Assembly: GCA_045601245.1 (NCBI GenBank)
Contig: JAZRZH010000035.1
Span: forward strand, 1-24,247
DNA: 24,247 nt
Origin: Cacconaster sp045601245
Lineage (GTDB): Bacteria > Bacteroidota > Bacteroidia > Bacteroidales > UBA932
Reading direction: 5' to 3'
Positions 6,675 to 15,771 of the stretch are shown here, one piece after another; positions within the stretch are counted from its first letter, which is position 1, and every line of letters begins with the position of its first letter. The translations under genes were made by a program, and so were the position numbers. The notes beneath the pieces were generated by a model. That model saw only the letters and a program-made list of their open reading frames with translations, was not told where the DNA came from and searched no databases.

Positions 6675-8506
6675 TGAAACGATTCCTGTATATTGTATTT
6701 GCACTCTGCATCATAGCGGCTTGCGCAAAGTCGCCTGAAGAGACAGCGATAAGCATTGTTCCGCAACCTTCGTCCGTCGTCAGCGGCGAGGGGCACTTCA
6801 CTGTGAAAGGCAGCACTCCGATTGCTGTTCCGGATATCAATGATGAAGAGATTTGCCGGATTGCCTCATTTGTCAACGAGAAATTCTCCAAGGCCGCCGG
6901 TTTCGAGTTGAAGATAACCGGCAAGGTGGCGGAGAATGCCATCGCATTCAAGATGGATCCCGCTTTGGAGACCGAGCACTACAGGATTTCTGTCAGGAAG
7001 GAGGGCATAGAGATATTATATGGTGACGGAGCCGGCGCATTCTACGCAGTGCAGACCCTTTCCCAGTTGCTTCCTGTGGAGATTTTCGCCCAGACGCGTC
7101 AGAGTGGTGTCAAGTGGACCGTGCCTTGCTGTGAGATAGAGGACGGTCCGCGTTTCGCATACAGGGGCATGCATCTCGACTGCTGCCTGCATTTCTTTGA
7201 AATAGAATTCCTTAAGAAATACATCGACGAGATGGCCCTCCACAAGGTAAACCGCTTCCACTGGCATCTGACCGAGGATCAGGGATGGCGTCTCGAGATC
7301 AAGAAATATCCGCTGCTGACAGAGAAGGGGCAGTGGCGCAAGGAGACCGTCATCGGCTCGCTGAAAAGCGGTATCTATGACGGCACACCGCACGGTGGAT
7401 ACTATTCTCAGGAAGAGGTCCGTGACCTCGTCAAATACGCTGCAGAACGCTATGTGACCATCATTCCGGAGATTGAGATGCCGGGTCATGCCCTGGCCGC
7501 CATCTCCTGCTATCCCGAACTCTCCTGCGGACTTGAGGAAACTTATGAGACCGCAACGAAGTGGGGCGTGTTCAAGCAGGTGTTCTGTCCGAAGGACGAG
7601 ACCTTCAAGTTCCTGGAGGACGTGATGGACGAGGTGTTCGAACTTTTCCCTTCCACGCTGGTGCATATCGGCGGCGACGAATGTCCAAAGGCATCCTGGA
7701 AGCAGTGCGGACATTGTCAGGCACTTATCCGCCAGCTTGGGCTCAAGGATGAGTTCGAGTTGCAGAGCTGGTTCATCTGCAGGATGGAGAAATATATCAA
7801 TTCGAAGGGCCACGAGATCATAGGCTGGGATGAGATCCTTCAGGGCGGCCTCGCACCTAATGCAAAGGTGATGAGCTGGCTCGGGGAGGAGGGAGGCATC
7901 AAGGCCGCGCAGCAGCATCACGAGGTGGTAATGGCTCCGTACCCAAAGTATTATCTTGATTACTGGCAGGGTGACCCGGACAGCGAGCCGCTTGCAATGG
8001 GCGGACCTACCACTCTCCGTACAATGTATGAGTACGAGCCTGTTCCGGCAGTCCTCACGCCGGAGGAGCAGAGATACATTATTGGCGTAGAAGGTTGCGT
8101 CTGGACCGAGTATATGCCGACTCCCGCACGTGTCGAATATATGGCCTGGCCGCGTATGTGCGCCATCGCTGAGGCCGGGTGGACCACTGCCACAAAAGAT
8201 TGGGACGGATTCACCCGCAGGCTTGAGACGCATCTGGACCGTCTCGGCAATATGGGTGTGGGATACTGCGATGCATTCCACAATCCGTTCATCGAATTCC
8301 ATCCCGATACACCTCAGGACAAGGTCGTCACTATCAGTGTCGACGCTCCGGATGCGGAGATTCACTACACGCTTGACGGCAGCACTCCGACCGCCGCATC
8401 CCCGAAATACGAGATGCCGTTCGTGATCAACCGCCAGCAGAAAGTTACGGCCATTGCCCTCCGCAATGGCAGACAGATTGGAGACATAAAGTATAAATCA
8501 TTTTAA
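6674..8506 (+). CDS. GH20 beta-N-acetylhexosaminidase lipoprotein
   Basis: 610 residues. The signal ends in the lipobox IAAC (Cys17), so the enzyme is membrane-anchored. A GH20b domain (about 27-150) is followed by the GH20 barrel from about 160 (FAYRGMHLDC), with WHLTEDQGWRLEIKKYP, HIGGDECPKASW (catalytic D335-E336), GWDEIL, VMSWLGEE and GCVWTEYM. A C-terminal IHYTLDGSTPT chitobiase-type domain closes it. It is a clear paralogue of the GH20 half of the preceding gene, sharing long motif runs, but lacks the ceramidase-like domain and keeps the more typical VMSW and VWTEY segments. It would trim terminal N-acetylhexosamines from oligosaccharides produced by the other enzymes. Start overlaps the previous stop by one base; murQ-like follows after 3 bases. 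Confidence 0.95.
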   Translation: MKRFLYIVFALCIIAACAKSPEETAISIVPQPSSVVSGEGHFTVKGSTPIAVPDINDEEICRIASFVNEKFSKAAGFELKITGKVAENAIAFKMDPALETEHYRISVRKEGIEILYGDGAGAFYAVQTLSQLLPVEIFAQTRQSGVKWTVPCCEIEDGPRFAYRGMHLDCCLHFFEIEFLKKYIDEMALHKVNRFHWHLTEDQGWRLEIKKYPLLTEKGQWRKETVIGSLKSGIYDGTPHGGYYSQEEVRDLVKYAAERYVTIIPEIEMPGHALAAISCYPELSCGLEETYETATKWGVFKQVFCPKDETFKFLEDVMDEVFELFPSTLVHIGGDECPKASWKQCGHCQALIRQLGLKDEFELQSWFICRMEKYINSKGHEIIGWDEILQGGLAPNAKVMSWLGEEGGIKAAQQHHEVVMAPYPKYYLDYWQGDPDSEPLAMGGPTTLRTMYEYEPVPAVLTPEEQRYIIGVEGCVWTEYMPTPARVEYMAWPRMCAIAEAGWTTATKDWDGFTRRLETHLDRLGNMGVGYCDAFHNPFIEFHPDTPQDKVVTISVDAPDAEIHYTLDGSTPTAASPKYEMPFVINRQQKVTAIALRNGRQIGDIKYKSF

Positions 8507-8509
8507 ATA

Positions 8510-9358
8510 ATGGCATTAAGACTTACAGAACAACCATCGCTTTACGACCACCTCGAGGCAAAGTCAGTGGCCGAACTCATACGCGATATCAACAACGAGG
8601 ACAAGAAAGTGGCCCTCGCCATGGAACAGGTACTTCCTGAGATTGAAAAGATGATCACAGCTATCGAGAAGCAGATCCGCGCAGGCGGAAGAATGTTCTA
8701 TCTCGGCTGCGGTACCGGAGGCAAACTCGCGGTGCTCGATATCCTCGAAGTTCCTAACACTTACGGTGTTGACCCTGAGATATGGCAGGCAGTCCTCGCC
8801 GGTGGCGTTGAGAATCTGGTCCTTGACCTCGAAGAGGCGGAGGATGACATCGACGAAGGATGGCGCACTCTCGAGCAGAAGCACCACATCACCCCTAAGG
8901 ACATCGTAATCGGCATTTCCGCCAGCGGCAATACCCCTTACGTGCTTTCAGCGATGAAGGCATGCAAGGAGCACGGCATCCCTTGCGGATCGATCTGCAA
9001 CAACCCACAGTCACCGATTTCCGAATATGTGGACTATCCTGTGGAGATAGTGATGGGACCTGAATTCATCACCGGCAGCACCCGAATGAAGTCCGGTACC
9101 TCGCAGAAGCTGATGTGCGACATGATAAGCACCACGCTGATGTGCCGCCTCGGCCGCGTGGAGGGCAACCGAATGGTACGCGCCCACCTGATCAACAACA
9201 AGGTGATCGACCGTCTGACCCGCACGATTATGGACCGCAACCCTTCATTGACCGACTACGCGCAGTGCGAAGAGGCCATCAAGAAGTGCGGCGGCCTCAA
9301 GGAAGCGGAGCAGTACCTCTTCGAGACAGGTGTTCTCAAGAACCTTCCAACCGAATAA
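8510..9358 (+). CDS. MurQ-like N-acetylmuramic acid 6-phosphate etherase
   Basis: 282 residues, cytoplasmic, SIS (sugar isomerase) fold. MurQ removes the lactyl ether from MurNAc-6-phosphate to give GlcNAc-6-phosphate. The family is clear from LTEQPSLYDHLEAKSVAELI, INNEDKKVALAMEQVLPEI, GISASGNTPYVLSAM and GPEFITGSTRMKSGTSQK. The two catalytic glutamates seem kept: E80 and E108, aligned by me to E. coli E83 and E114. However, the usually near-invariant loop GAGTSGRLGVLDASECPPT reads GCGTGGKLAVLDILEVPNT here (66-84): Ser to Gly, Arg to Lys, and SECPP to LEVPN. It is also slightly short, because typical members have about 300 residues and the C-terminal helical part is reduced. Substrate or activity may therefore differ, so the gene symbol is withheld. 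It is translated just after the GH20 genes and just before susC. Confidence 0.85.
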   Translation: MALRLTEQPSLYDHLEAKSVAELIRDINNEDKKVALAMEQVLPEIEKMITAIEKQIRAGGRMFYLGCGTGGKLAVLDILEVPNTYGVDPEIWQAVLAGGVENLVLDLEEAEDDIDEGWRTLEQKHHITPKDIVIGISASGNTPYVLSAMKACKEHGIPCGSICNNPQSPISEYVDYPVEIVMGPEFITGSTRMKSGTSQKLMCDMISTTLMCRLGRVEGNRMVRAHLINNKVIDRLTRTIMDRNPSLTDYAQCEEAIKKCGGLKEAEQYLFETGVLKNLPTE

Positions 9359-9386
9359 TATTCACTTATATATCTATTTCAAGCCT

Positions 9387-12300
9387 ATGAAAATTCTCAA
9401 GCAAATCCTCCCGGCTTTCGTGATGCTGCTTTTGTGCTTCAGCGCAAATGCCCAGTCACACAAAGTATCGGGTGTGGTCTCATCGACCACGGGAGAGAGC
9501 CTGATTGGAGCAGGCGTGGTAGTCAAGGGTACCACAAACGGTACAGTGACTGACGTCGCCGGCGCTTATCAGCTTTCAGTTCCTGACGGAGCCACTCTTG
9601 TCATCTCCTGCGTGGGATACAAGACAGTCGAGTACACTCCTGGCCCGAAAACCACTCTTGACATCGTTCTCGAGGATGACATCGACCTTATCGACGAAGC
9701 TGTCGTTGTCGGTTATGGTACCCAGAGCAAGATTACCCTTACCGGTTCTGTGACCTCCACAGCCGGTGCCGAGCTTACAAAGAACTCTGCAGTCAACCTT
9801 TCACAGGGTCTTGCCGGACGTATCTCCGGTGTTATCGTCAATAACAGAAGCGGTGAGCCAGGAAGCGATGACGCAACCATCCTCATCCGTGGTAAAAGCA
9901 CCCTCGGTACAAGCAGCCCTCTGATCATCATCGACGGTATTCAGGGTCGTGGAGATGAATTCTCACGCCTGTCAGGTGACGAAATCGAGAGCATCAACGT
10001 ACTCAAGGACGCATCAGCTGCCATCTACGGTGCTTCTTCCGCAAACGGTGTCATTATCGTCACTACAAAGCGAGGCAAATTCAAGGAAGCCCCGTCAGTG
10101 ACTTTCAACTATGACCTCGGTCTCCAGCAGCCTACACGTATCGTCGAGATGGCTGACGCTCCTCTCTTCGCAAGATCATATAATGCGATGCGCGCGATTA
10201 CCGGCGGCTCTGCACAGTACTCCGATGCACAAATCGAAGCATTCGAGACAGGTTCCGACCCTACAGTATACCCCAACACCAACTGGTGCAAAGAGATCAT
10301 CAAGCCTCTCTCCGCTCAGAACAAATACGGTGTTTCCATCAACGGTGGTAGCGAGAGAGTCGCTTATTTCGTTCAGTTCAACGGCCAGAATCAGGACGGT
10401 ATCTATGTCAACAGTGCCACGAAGTTCGACCAGCTCAACCTCCGCTCGAACATCGATATCAAGGTCACCAACCGTCTCAAGATGAGCTTTGACCTCAATA
10501 CCCGTCAGCAGCACAAGGATTATTCGGCTTACGGTGCCGGTACCAACATATTCTACGTGCTCCTCAAGTCATATCCTACCGGAGGCCCTTATTATTATGA
10601 TGAGAGCATCCCTGGTGGAAAGGGCTATCGAAGCGGTGACACCAACCCTGCGGCCATCGTGACAAATGACTGCGGTTATGACCAGAGCACAATCAATAGT
10701 ACAGCATCTACAATCAAGGCTGATTACAAGCTTGATTACATCACTGAGGGTCTCTCTCTCAACGGTGCGGTCGCATACGACCGTGTCGGAACTTTCAGAA
10801 AGATCTGGGAAACACCGTGGACTAACTATACATACGATCAGGTCGCACAGACCTTCTCGGCCCAGACATCCCACTATTATCCTACTCCGGCCCTGACTGA
10901 ATCGCAGAATAATGCTACACGTACCACACTCAACGCGAATTTGAACTACGATCGCGATTTTAACGGTCATCACTTCACGGGACTCATTGGATTCGAGCAG
11001 TTCTCGACCCATTATGATTATTTCTCAACAGCCCGCACACAATATGACAGCGATGCACTCGACCAGCTGTTCGCAGGTTCGGCGGACAAGAATACCTGGA
11101 AGAATAACGGTTATGCAGGTGAGACTGCCAAACGTTCGTTCTTCGGCCGTATCGGTTATGATTATTTGAGCCGCTATATGATTCAGTTTATCCTCCGTCG
11201 CGACGGCTCCGAAAACTTTGCAGCGGAAAACCGTTGGGGTTGGTTCCCTGGCGTATCCGTCGGCTGGCGTCTCAGTGAGGAGAGTTTCATCAAGGACAAC
11301 TGTCCGCTTCTGACCAACCTCAAGATCCGTGCTTCCTATGGCGAGCAGGGTAATGACCAGATTGCCCAGTATCAGTATATGAGCACCTACGATTACACCA
11401 ACACCACTGTATATCAGGGCAAGTTCGATGATAAGGAATACAACAACATCGAGCCCGGCACCATTCCGAACTACAACGTGACCTGGGAAGTCGCCAAGAC
11501 CGCCAATGTCGGTATTGATGGTAACATAAAGAATGGTCTTCTCGGATGGGAGATTGAGGCATTCTATACACGCCGCAGCAACATTCTTATTCAGAAGAAT
11601 GCATCCATCCCTGAATACACCGGAATGTCCGGGTCCCTTCCTGACGAGAACTTCGGTATCGTCTCCAACAAGGGTATCGAACTCCAGATCTACCATGACA
11701 ACCGTGTCAATGATTTCCTGTACCATATCCAGGGCAATTTCATGTGGGCCAAGAATACCATCCTCGAGATGGACGAGACCCCTTGGGGCGAAGGCCACGA
11801 ATATATGAACGCGACAGGGCACCCTATGGGGGCACAGCTGATTTATCAAATCCTCGGTGTTAACAAGGATAAATCAGATTTTCAGAAGTATACTCAGATG
11901 AGTGGTGCCGGTCTCGGTGATTTCATTTATGAAGACCTTGACAATAACAACGTAATCGATAATTACGACCGCAAGCGCTGCGACCTGACCACTACCCCTC
12001 AGATTGTGTTCGGCCTCAACTTTAACGCTTCCTGGAAGAATCTCGATTTCGCTCTCCTGCTTCAGGGCCAGGCCCTCGCACGCTGCTACTATTCTCCATA
12101 CGTCGATCCTGTATCGAGCAACGTCAATGCTGATGCTGCCCGCAATGCCTGGACATTGGACAATACTGATTCCGACTATCCGCGCCTCGGCTCTACAGTC
12201 AGCAACGGTGGCGTCCGTATGGTATCATTCTACTATCGTAACGCTTCATTCCTCCGTCTGAAGAATATCGAGATAGGTTATACCATTCCTCAGAAGGTAT

Positions 12301-12467
12301 TCGGAGCTTCAGCCCCTGTCAAGGGCCTCCGCTTCTATATTGGCGGTTACAACCTTCTGACATTATCGTCTCTCAAGGAAATCGACCCTGAGACAGGCAA
12401 CGAAGCAGGTAGCTCGACCTATCCTCAGATGCGCATCTTCAATGCTGGTTTCAAACTCTCATTCTAA
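9387..12467 (+). CDS. SusC-like TonB-dependent outer-membrane transporter
   Basis: 1026 residues. A signal peptide (1-22, ending ANAQ) is followed by a CarboxypepD_reg-like domain (about 25-105: VSGVVSSTTGESLIGAGVVV, VPDGATLVISCVGYKTVEY). Next is the SusC hallmark DEAVVVGYGTQSKITLTGSV (about 106-125), a plug domain with GRISGVIVNNRSGEPGSDDA and VLKDASAAIYGASSANGVII, then a long beta-barrel ending in a terminal aromatic (FKLSF). It imports oligosaccharides across the outer membrane using TonB energy and is lidded by the SusD partner encoded 12 bases downstream. The frame is open 19 codons further upstream into murQ, but the ATG at 9387 gives a proper signal peptide and is chosen. No promoter box is seen in the 28-base gap, so it is probably part of the long transcript. 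Confidence 0.97.
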   Translation: MKILKQILPAFVMLLLCFSANAQSHKVSGVVSSTTGESLIGAGVVVKGTTNGTVTDVAGAYQLSVPDGATLVISCVGYKTVEYTPGPKTTLDIVLEDDIDLIDEAVVVGYGTQSKITLTGSVTSTAGAELTKNSAVNLSQGLAGRISGVIVNNRSGEPGSDDATILIRGKSTLGTSSPLIIIDGIQGRGDEFSRLSGDEIESINVLKDASAAIYGASSANGVIIVTTKRGKFKEAPSVTFNYDLGLQQPTRIVEMADAPLFARSYNAMRAITGGSAQYSDAQIEAFETGSDPTVYPNTNWCKEIIKPLSAQNKYGVSINGGSERVAYFVQFNGQNQDGIYVNSATKFDQLNLRSNIDIKVTNRLKMSFDLNTRQQHKDYSAYGAGTNIFYVLLKSYPTGGPYYYDESIPGGKGYRSGDTNPAAIVTNDCGYDQSTINSTASTIKADYKLDYITEGLSLNGAVAYDRVGTFRKIWETPWTNYTYDQVAQTFSAQTSHYYPTPALTESQNNATRTTLNANLNYDRDFNGHHFTGLIGFEQFSTHYDYFSTARTQYDSDALDQLFAGSADKNTWKNNGYAGETAKRSFFGRIGYDYLSRYMIQFILRRDGSENFAAENRWGWFPGVSVGWRLSEESFIKDNCPLLTNLKIRASYGEQGNDQIAQYQYMSTYDYTNTTVYQGKFDDKEYNNIEPGTIPNYNVTWEVAKTANVGIDGNIKNGLLGWEIEAFYTRRSNILIQKNASIPEYTGMSGSLPDENFGIVSNKGIELQIYHDNRVNDFLYHIQGNFMWAKNTILEMDETPWGEGHEYMNATGHPMGAQLIYQILGVNKDKSDFQKYTQMSGAGLGDFIYEDLDNNNVIDNYDRKRCDLTTTPQIVFGLNFNASWKNLDFALLLQGQALARCYYSPYVDPVSSNVNADAARNAWTLDNTDSDYPRLGSTVSNGGVRMVSFYYRNASFLRLKNIEIGYTIPQKVFGASAPVKGLRFYIGGYNLLTLSSLKEIDPETGNEAGSSTYPQMRIFNAGFKLSF

Positions 12468-12479
12468 AAAGGAATTGCT

Positions 12480-14501
12480 ATGAAAAAGTATTTATATCTT
12501 GCAATCGCAGCACTTGCACTGACTGCATGCAACGACGACTTCCTCGACCGTCAGCCGCTAGACAAGGTATCAGATGCGGCCGTATTCAACAATGCCGGTC
12601 TTTCCGAGGCTTATGTCAACGCTCTCTATACTTCCATTCCTGACCCTATGCAGGAAGGTAACATCAGCTGTATCACAGACGAGGCGTTTTTCCGTTACGG
12701 AGGCTCTTCAACCCGTTATATGGCTGACGGTACAGTCACTGCGGAAAACGTATCCTACGACGTTGCCCATTCCAGCCGTACCACCATCCTCAATATCTGG
12801 ACACGCGCTTATGACCGTATCCGCAAGATGAATCTCTTCCTTGAGAAGACTCAGGGTTCGGATATCGATAAGGCCGTTCTCGACCGTCTCACCGGTGAGG
12901 TGTACTATCTGCGCGCCTGGGTTTACACCAACCTCATCCAGCGATACGCAGGTGTGCCTATAATTACAAATGTATACGCACTCGGTGATGATTATACTGT
13001 GGAACGCGCCAAATTCGACGATTGCGTGGAGTTCATATACAGCGACCTCGACAAGGCTTACGAACTCCTTCCAGAAAAGGAGGGAACGGAAATGGGACGA
13101 ATCAACAAGGACATAGTTCTCGCTCTCCGCAGCCGCCTCGCTCTCATCGCAGCTTCCCCACTTTTCAATGATCCGCAGAATCCGGAAGGCAGCATCTTCC
13201 GCGGAACATACAGCAAGGACAAGTGGCAGAAGGCATATGATGCCGCGAAGGCTATTGTAAAGCGCATTGACGATGACGGTGCATACGCCATGGCTGACTC
13301 TTATGATGACTATTGGATGAATATCAATTCCAAGGAGGTCATCTGGGCGAAATACTACACACTTACCAATGGTAATAAGGCTCAGCTTGAATACGCTCCT
13401 GAAAATGGCGGTATCGGCGGATATGAGTCAATGAGTCCGACTGAGACCCTTATAGCCGATTATGAGATGACAAACGGAAAGAAGTTCTTCGAGGAAGGTT
13501 CGGGCTATGATCCTGAACATCCTTGGGAAAACCGCGACCCTCGTCTCTACAAAACCATCCTTCTGAACTTTACGGAGTACCGTGACGTTCCGTCGTTCGA
13601 GTACTGCTATTTCTTCGAGCCGGGCAAATATACAGTTGACAACACAACTGAAAACAGGGCGAAATTCCCTGACGGCGAGGTTGATGCTGATGACTCCAAG
13701 AAGTATCATCCTTTCCCGAAAGGCTATTCCCGTGCTGATTTTGCTACCGGCAAGCCGGCCATCGACTATACCAGCAAGTCAAAATATCTGAGTGACCCTA
13801 CCACCAATACAGGATATCAGGTAAGGAAATGGCATATTCCAAGCCAGCCAATCACCACTCAGGTCAACTACTCCCTTATGTTCCCGTGGTTCCGTGTTCC
13901 TGAGTTCTATCTCAACCTGGCAGAGGCTGCCTATCACCTTGGCGGATCATACGAAGCCGAGGCACGCAATTATGTAAATAAGGTCCGTGCACGCGCAGAC
14001 GTCCAGATGCCGCCTGTCACCGAAAGCGGTGAAAGCCTTTATGACCGCATCATCAACGAGCGCCGCATCGAGTTCGCACTTGAATATCTCCGCTACTTCG
14101 ACACCCGCCGCCTCAAGATTGCTCCGGAAGTTGAGGACCGCGCCTGGTTTGCTGCACGTATATTTATTCTCCAGCAGGGTACCTTCCACAAGAACGAGAG
14201 CGGCTCCGTCGTTTCAGACGTCACTTCTTCGGATACTCTCTACCGTGTAGCCAAAGTCTACGAGCCTTCCTACAACAATAACTATCACAAGACTACATAC
14301 ACTCACACCTGGACCAACACCCAGAAGAGTACTGTATTCACCGTGAAATGGCTTGGAAAGACATATAAGATCGACTATGGTGACTGCGCTGCCAACCTTG
14401 CTCCGACAGAAAAGGCTTGGGATGACAAGATGTATCTGCAGCCGATTCCTGCTAACGAAATCGCAAAGGCTCCTTATCTCGAGCAGAACCCAGGATACTA
14501 G
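12480..14501 (+). CDS. SusD/RagB-like surface glycan-binding lipoprotein
   Basis: 673 residues. The signal ends in TAC (Cys17), followed by NDDFLDRQPLDKVSDAAVFNN, the typical SusD start. TPR-like helices include YYLRAWVYTNLIQRYAGVPI and DIVLALRSRLALIAASPLFN. The C-terminal half has FRVPEFYLNLAEAAYHLG, YVNKVRARADV, and IINERRIEFALEYLRYFDTR, all canonical RagB/SusD landmarks. It caps the SusC barrel and captures glycan at the cell surface. It is longer than the common 500-600 residues; the excess lies mainly in the middle and the Tyr/Thr-rich stretch near residues 570-625, which may shape substrate specificity. A weak AAAGGA precedes the ATG. Confidence 0.96.
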   Translation: MKKYLYLAIAALALTACNDDFLDRQPLDKVSDAAVFNNAGLSEAYVNALYTSIPDPMQEGNISCITDEAFFRYGGSSTRYMADGTVTAENVSYDVAHSSRTTILNIWTRAYDRIRKMNLFLEKTQGSDIDKAVLDRLTGEVYYLRAWVYTNLIQRYAGVPIITNVYALGDDYTVERAKFDDCVEFIYSDLDKAYELLPEKEGTEMGRINKDIVLALRSRLALIAASPLFNDPQNPEGSIFRGTYSKDKWQKAYDAAKAIVKRIDDDGAYAMADSYDDYWMNINSKEVIWAKYYTLTNGNKAQLEYAPENGGIGGYESMSPTETLIADYEMTNGKKFFEEGSGYDPEHPWENRDPRLYKTILLNFTEYRDVPSFEYCYFFEPGKYTVDNTTENRAKFPDGEVDADDSKKYHPFPKGYSRADFATGKPAIDYTSKSKYLSDPTTNTGYQVRKWHIPSQPITTQVNYSLMFPWFRVPEFYLNLAEAAYHLGGSYEAEARNYVNKVRARADVQMPPVTESGESLYDRIINERRIEFALEYLRYFDTRRLKIAPEVEDRAWFAARIFILQQGTFHKNESGSVVSDVTSSDTLYRVAKVYEPSYNNNYHKTTYTHTWTNTQKSTVFTVKWLGKTYKIDYGDCAANLAPTEKAWDDKMYLQPIPANEIAKAPYLEQNPGY

Positions 14502-14551
14502 AATTACCAACTAAATCAATATCACTCATTAACTTTTTAACAAACACATTT

Positions 14552-15700
14552 ATGAAACACATTAAATTCGTGCTTGCAGCATGTCTTTTCGGTGCAGCTG
14601 TCCTTACTGGCTGCAACAGGGAGGATGACAAGCCTGCAACAAAGCCTGTAATCGAAATCACCCCGGGTGAAAACGATGGTACTTACAAGGTAGACGTGAC
14701 CGGCGACTGGAACCTCACCAACGTCGTCATCACAGTCAAGGCTGGTGATCAGACCACAACTCCGGTTGACCAGAAGACTTTCTCAACCCCTACAGCTTTC
14801 ACATATGAAGGTACTGTGGAGTATCCTGCAAAGGTTTATGCAGCAGTCGTAACCGTTACTGCTACAAATGAAAAGGAACTCACCAACACAGTTGACGCTA
14901 CCGTTTCCATCCCGGAACCGGCAGTTGATCCTGACGCTCCTGTCCTTTATAACTTCGTAAAGGAATTTGCAAAAGTTTCACGCGATGCATGGAACAAGAA
15001 TTTTGAAGCCAATAAGATTTATCAGCACACTGATAAAGATGTAAAGGGTTACATTATTGATACCCCAGTTCACTACATCCCGGATTCATGGTCGGATCCA
15101 GATGAGAATGGCAAGTGGACAACCTACACTGTAGCAGGTAAGACATACAGTGTTGAAGAGGCTTTCGAAATCGCAACACGCGCATTCCTTATGCTCAACG
15201 GTTATGATGTAGCTACTTACGCAGGCGGTGCTTCTGCTACTACACTTCCTGAACTCAAGCCGGCTGCTACCCTCACAACGCCTATCCCTGAACCTATTAA
15301 GGACAAGACATGGAAGTGGGGCAACCTTCCATACAATGAGAGCGGTAACACTGCAGTAGGCGGTGCTCAGACAGCCAACGGCGGTCCTCTCCGCAAGGGT
15401 CAGATGTCAGCAGGTACTGCAGCCTGCCAGGCTAACGTATGCGACCTCGGCCTTATGATCAACTATGCACGCCGCCACTTCACATATGTTTACAACAACA
15501 GCATCACTATCGCAAATATGTGCGGTTACAATGGCGGTCAGTACGATGGCTACTACGGAACATTCTGCGCAAAGCGCTTCTATATGGCACTCGTAGGCTT
15601 CTATGAGTATATGATGGAAAACGACATCATGGATGTTTCAAGTATCCCTGCAAATCAGGAGTTCAACTGTGCACTTTATGGTAACACAGAGTGGGACTAA
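14552..15700 (+). CDS. Surface lipoprotein in SusE/F position with pseudomurein-binding-repeat-like segments
   Basis: 382 residues. The lipobox LTGC puts the anchor at Cys21. Residues about 32-120 form a Thr/Val-rich beta domain (Ig or DUF5018-like) with pattern ITPGENDGTYKVDVTG and VYAAVVTVTATN. Residues about 130-220 and 295-370 are helical and Tyr/Trp-rich. YTVAGKTYSVEEAFEIATRA resembles the second half of a pseudomurein-binding repeat (PMBR: xVxxxGxxxSxxxFLxLxxxA). LMINYARRHFTYVYNNSITI and ALVGFYEYMMENDIMD resemble parts of others. Position after susD and the anchor suggest a surface glycan-binding protein (SGBP) that hands substrate to SusCD. The PMBR-like reading is by eye and is weaker here than in the next gene. 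A hairpin terminator follows the stop. Confidence 0.65.
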   Translation: MKHIKFVLAACLFGAAVLTGCNREDDKPATKPVIEITPGENDGTYKVDVTGDWNLTNVVITVKAGDQTTTPVDQKTFSTPTAFTYEGTVEYPAKVYAAVVTVTATNEKELTNTVDATVSIPEPAVDPDAPVLYNFVKEFAKVSRDAWNKNFEANKIYQHTDKDVKGYIIDTPVHYIPDSWSDPDENGKWTTYTVAGKTYSVEEAFEIATRAFLMLNGYDVATYAGGASATTLPELKPAATLTTPIPEPIKDKTWKWGNLPYNESGNTAVGGAQTANGGPLRKGQMSAGTAACQANVCDLGLMINYARRHFTYVYNNSITIANMCGYNGGQYDGYYGTFCAKRFYMALVGFYEYMMENDIMDVSSIPANQEFNCALYGNTEWD

Positions 15701-15718
15701 TACTTTGATAAACTTTTG

Positions 15719-15754
15719 AATGCTCCCCGGAAGGTTTAGCCTTCCGGGAGCATT
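15719..15754 (+). terminator. Intra-operon hairpin terminator/attenuator
   Basis: AATGCTCCCCGGAAGG (15719-15734) pairs with CCTTCCGGGAGCATT (15740-15754) with a single bulged C and a 5-base loop (TTTAG). It is followed by TCATTATTT rather than a clean T-run. It lies in the largest gap of the operon (71 bases), between the SGBP-like gene and the peptidase gene. It may lower downstream expression or protect the 3' end of the susCD-SGBP message. Confidence 0.75.
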
Positions 15755-15771
15755 TCATTATTTACAAACTG

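Noticed and set aside
7016..8365. Long open frame of 449 codons on the minus strand opposite the second GH20
   Set aside because: It is antisense to an unmistakable GH20 gene, has no family motifs, and arises from GC-biased third positions of the real gene.
9330..9386. Upstream start for SusC, 19 codons earlier
   Set aside because: It overlaps the end of the murQ-like gene and puts a non-hydrophobic stretch before a good signal peptide that begins at the ATG at 9387.
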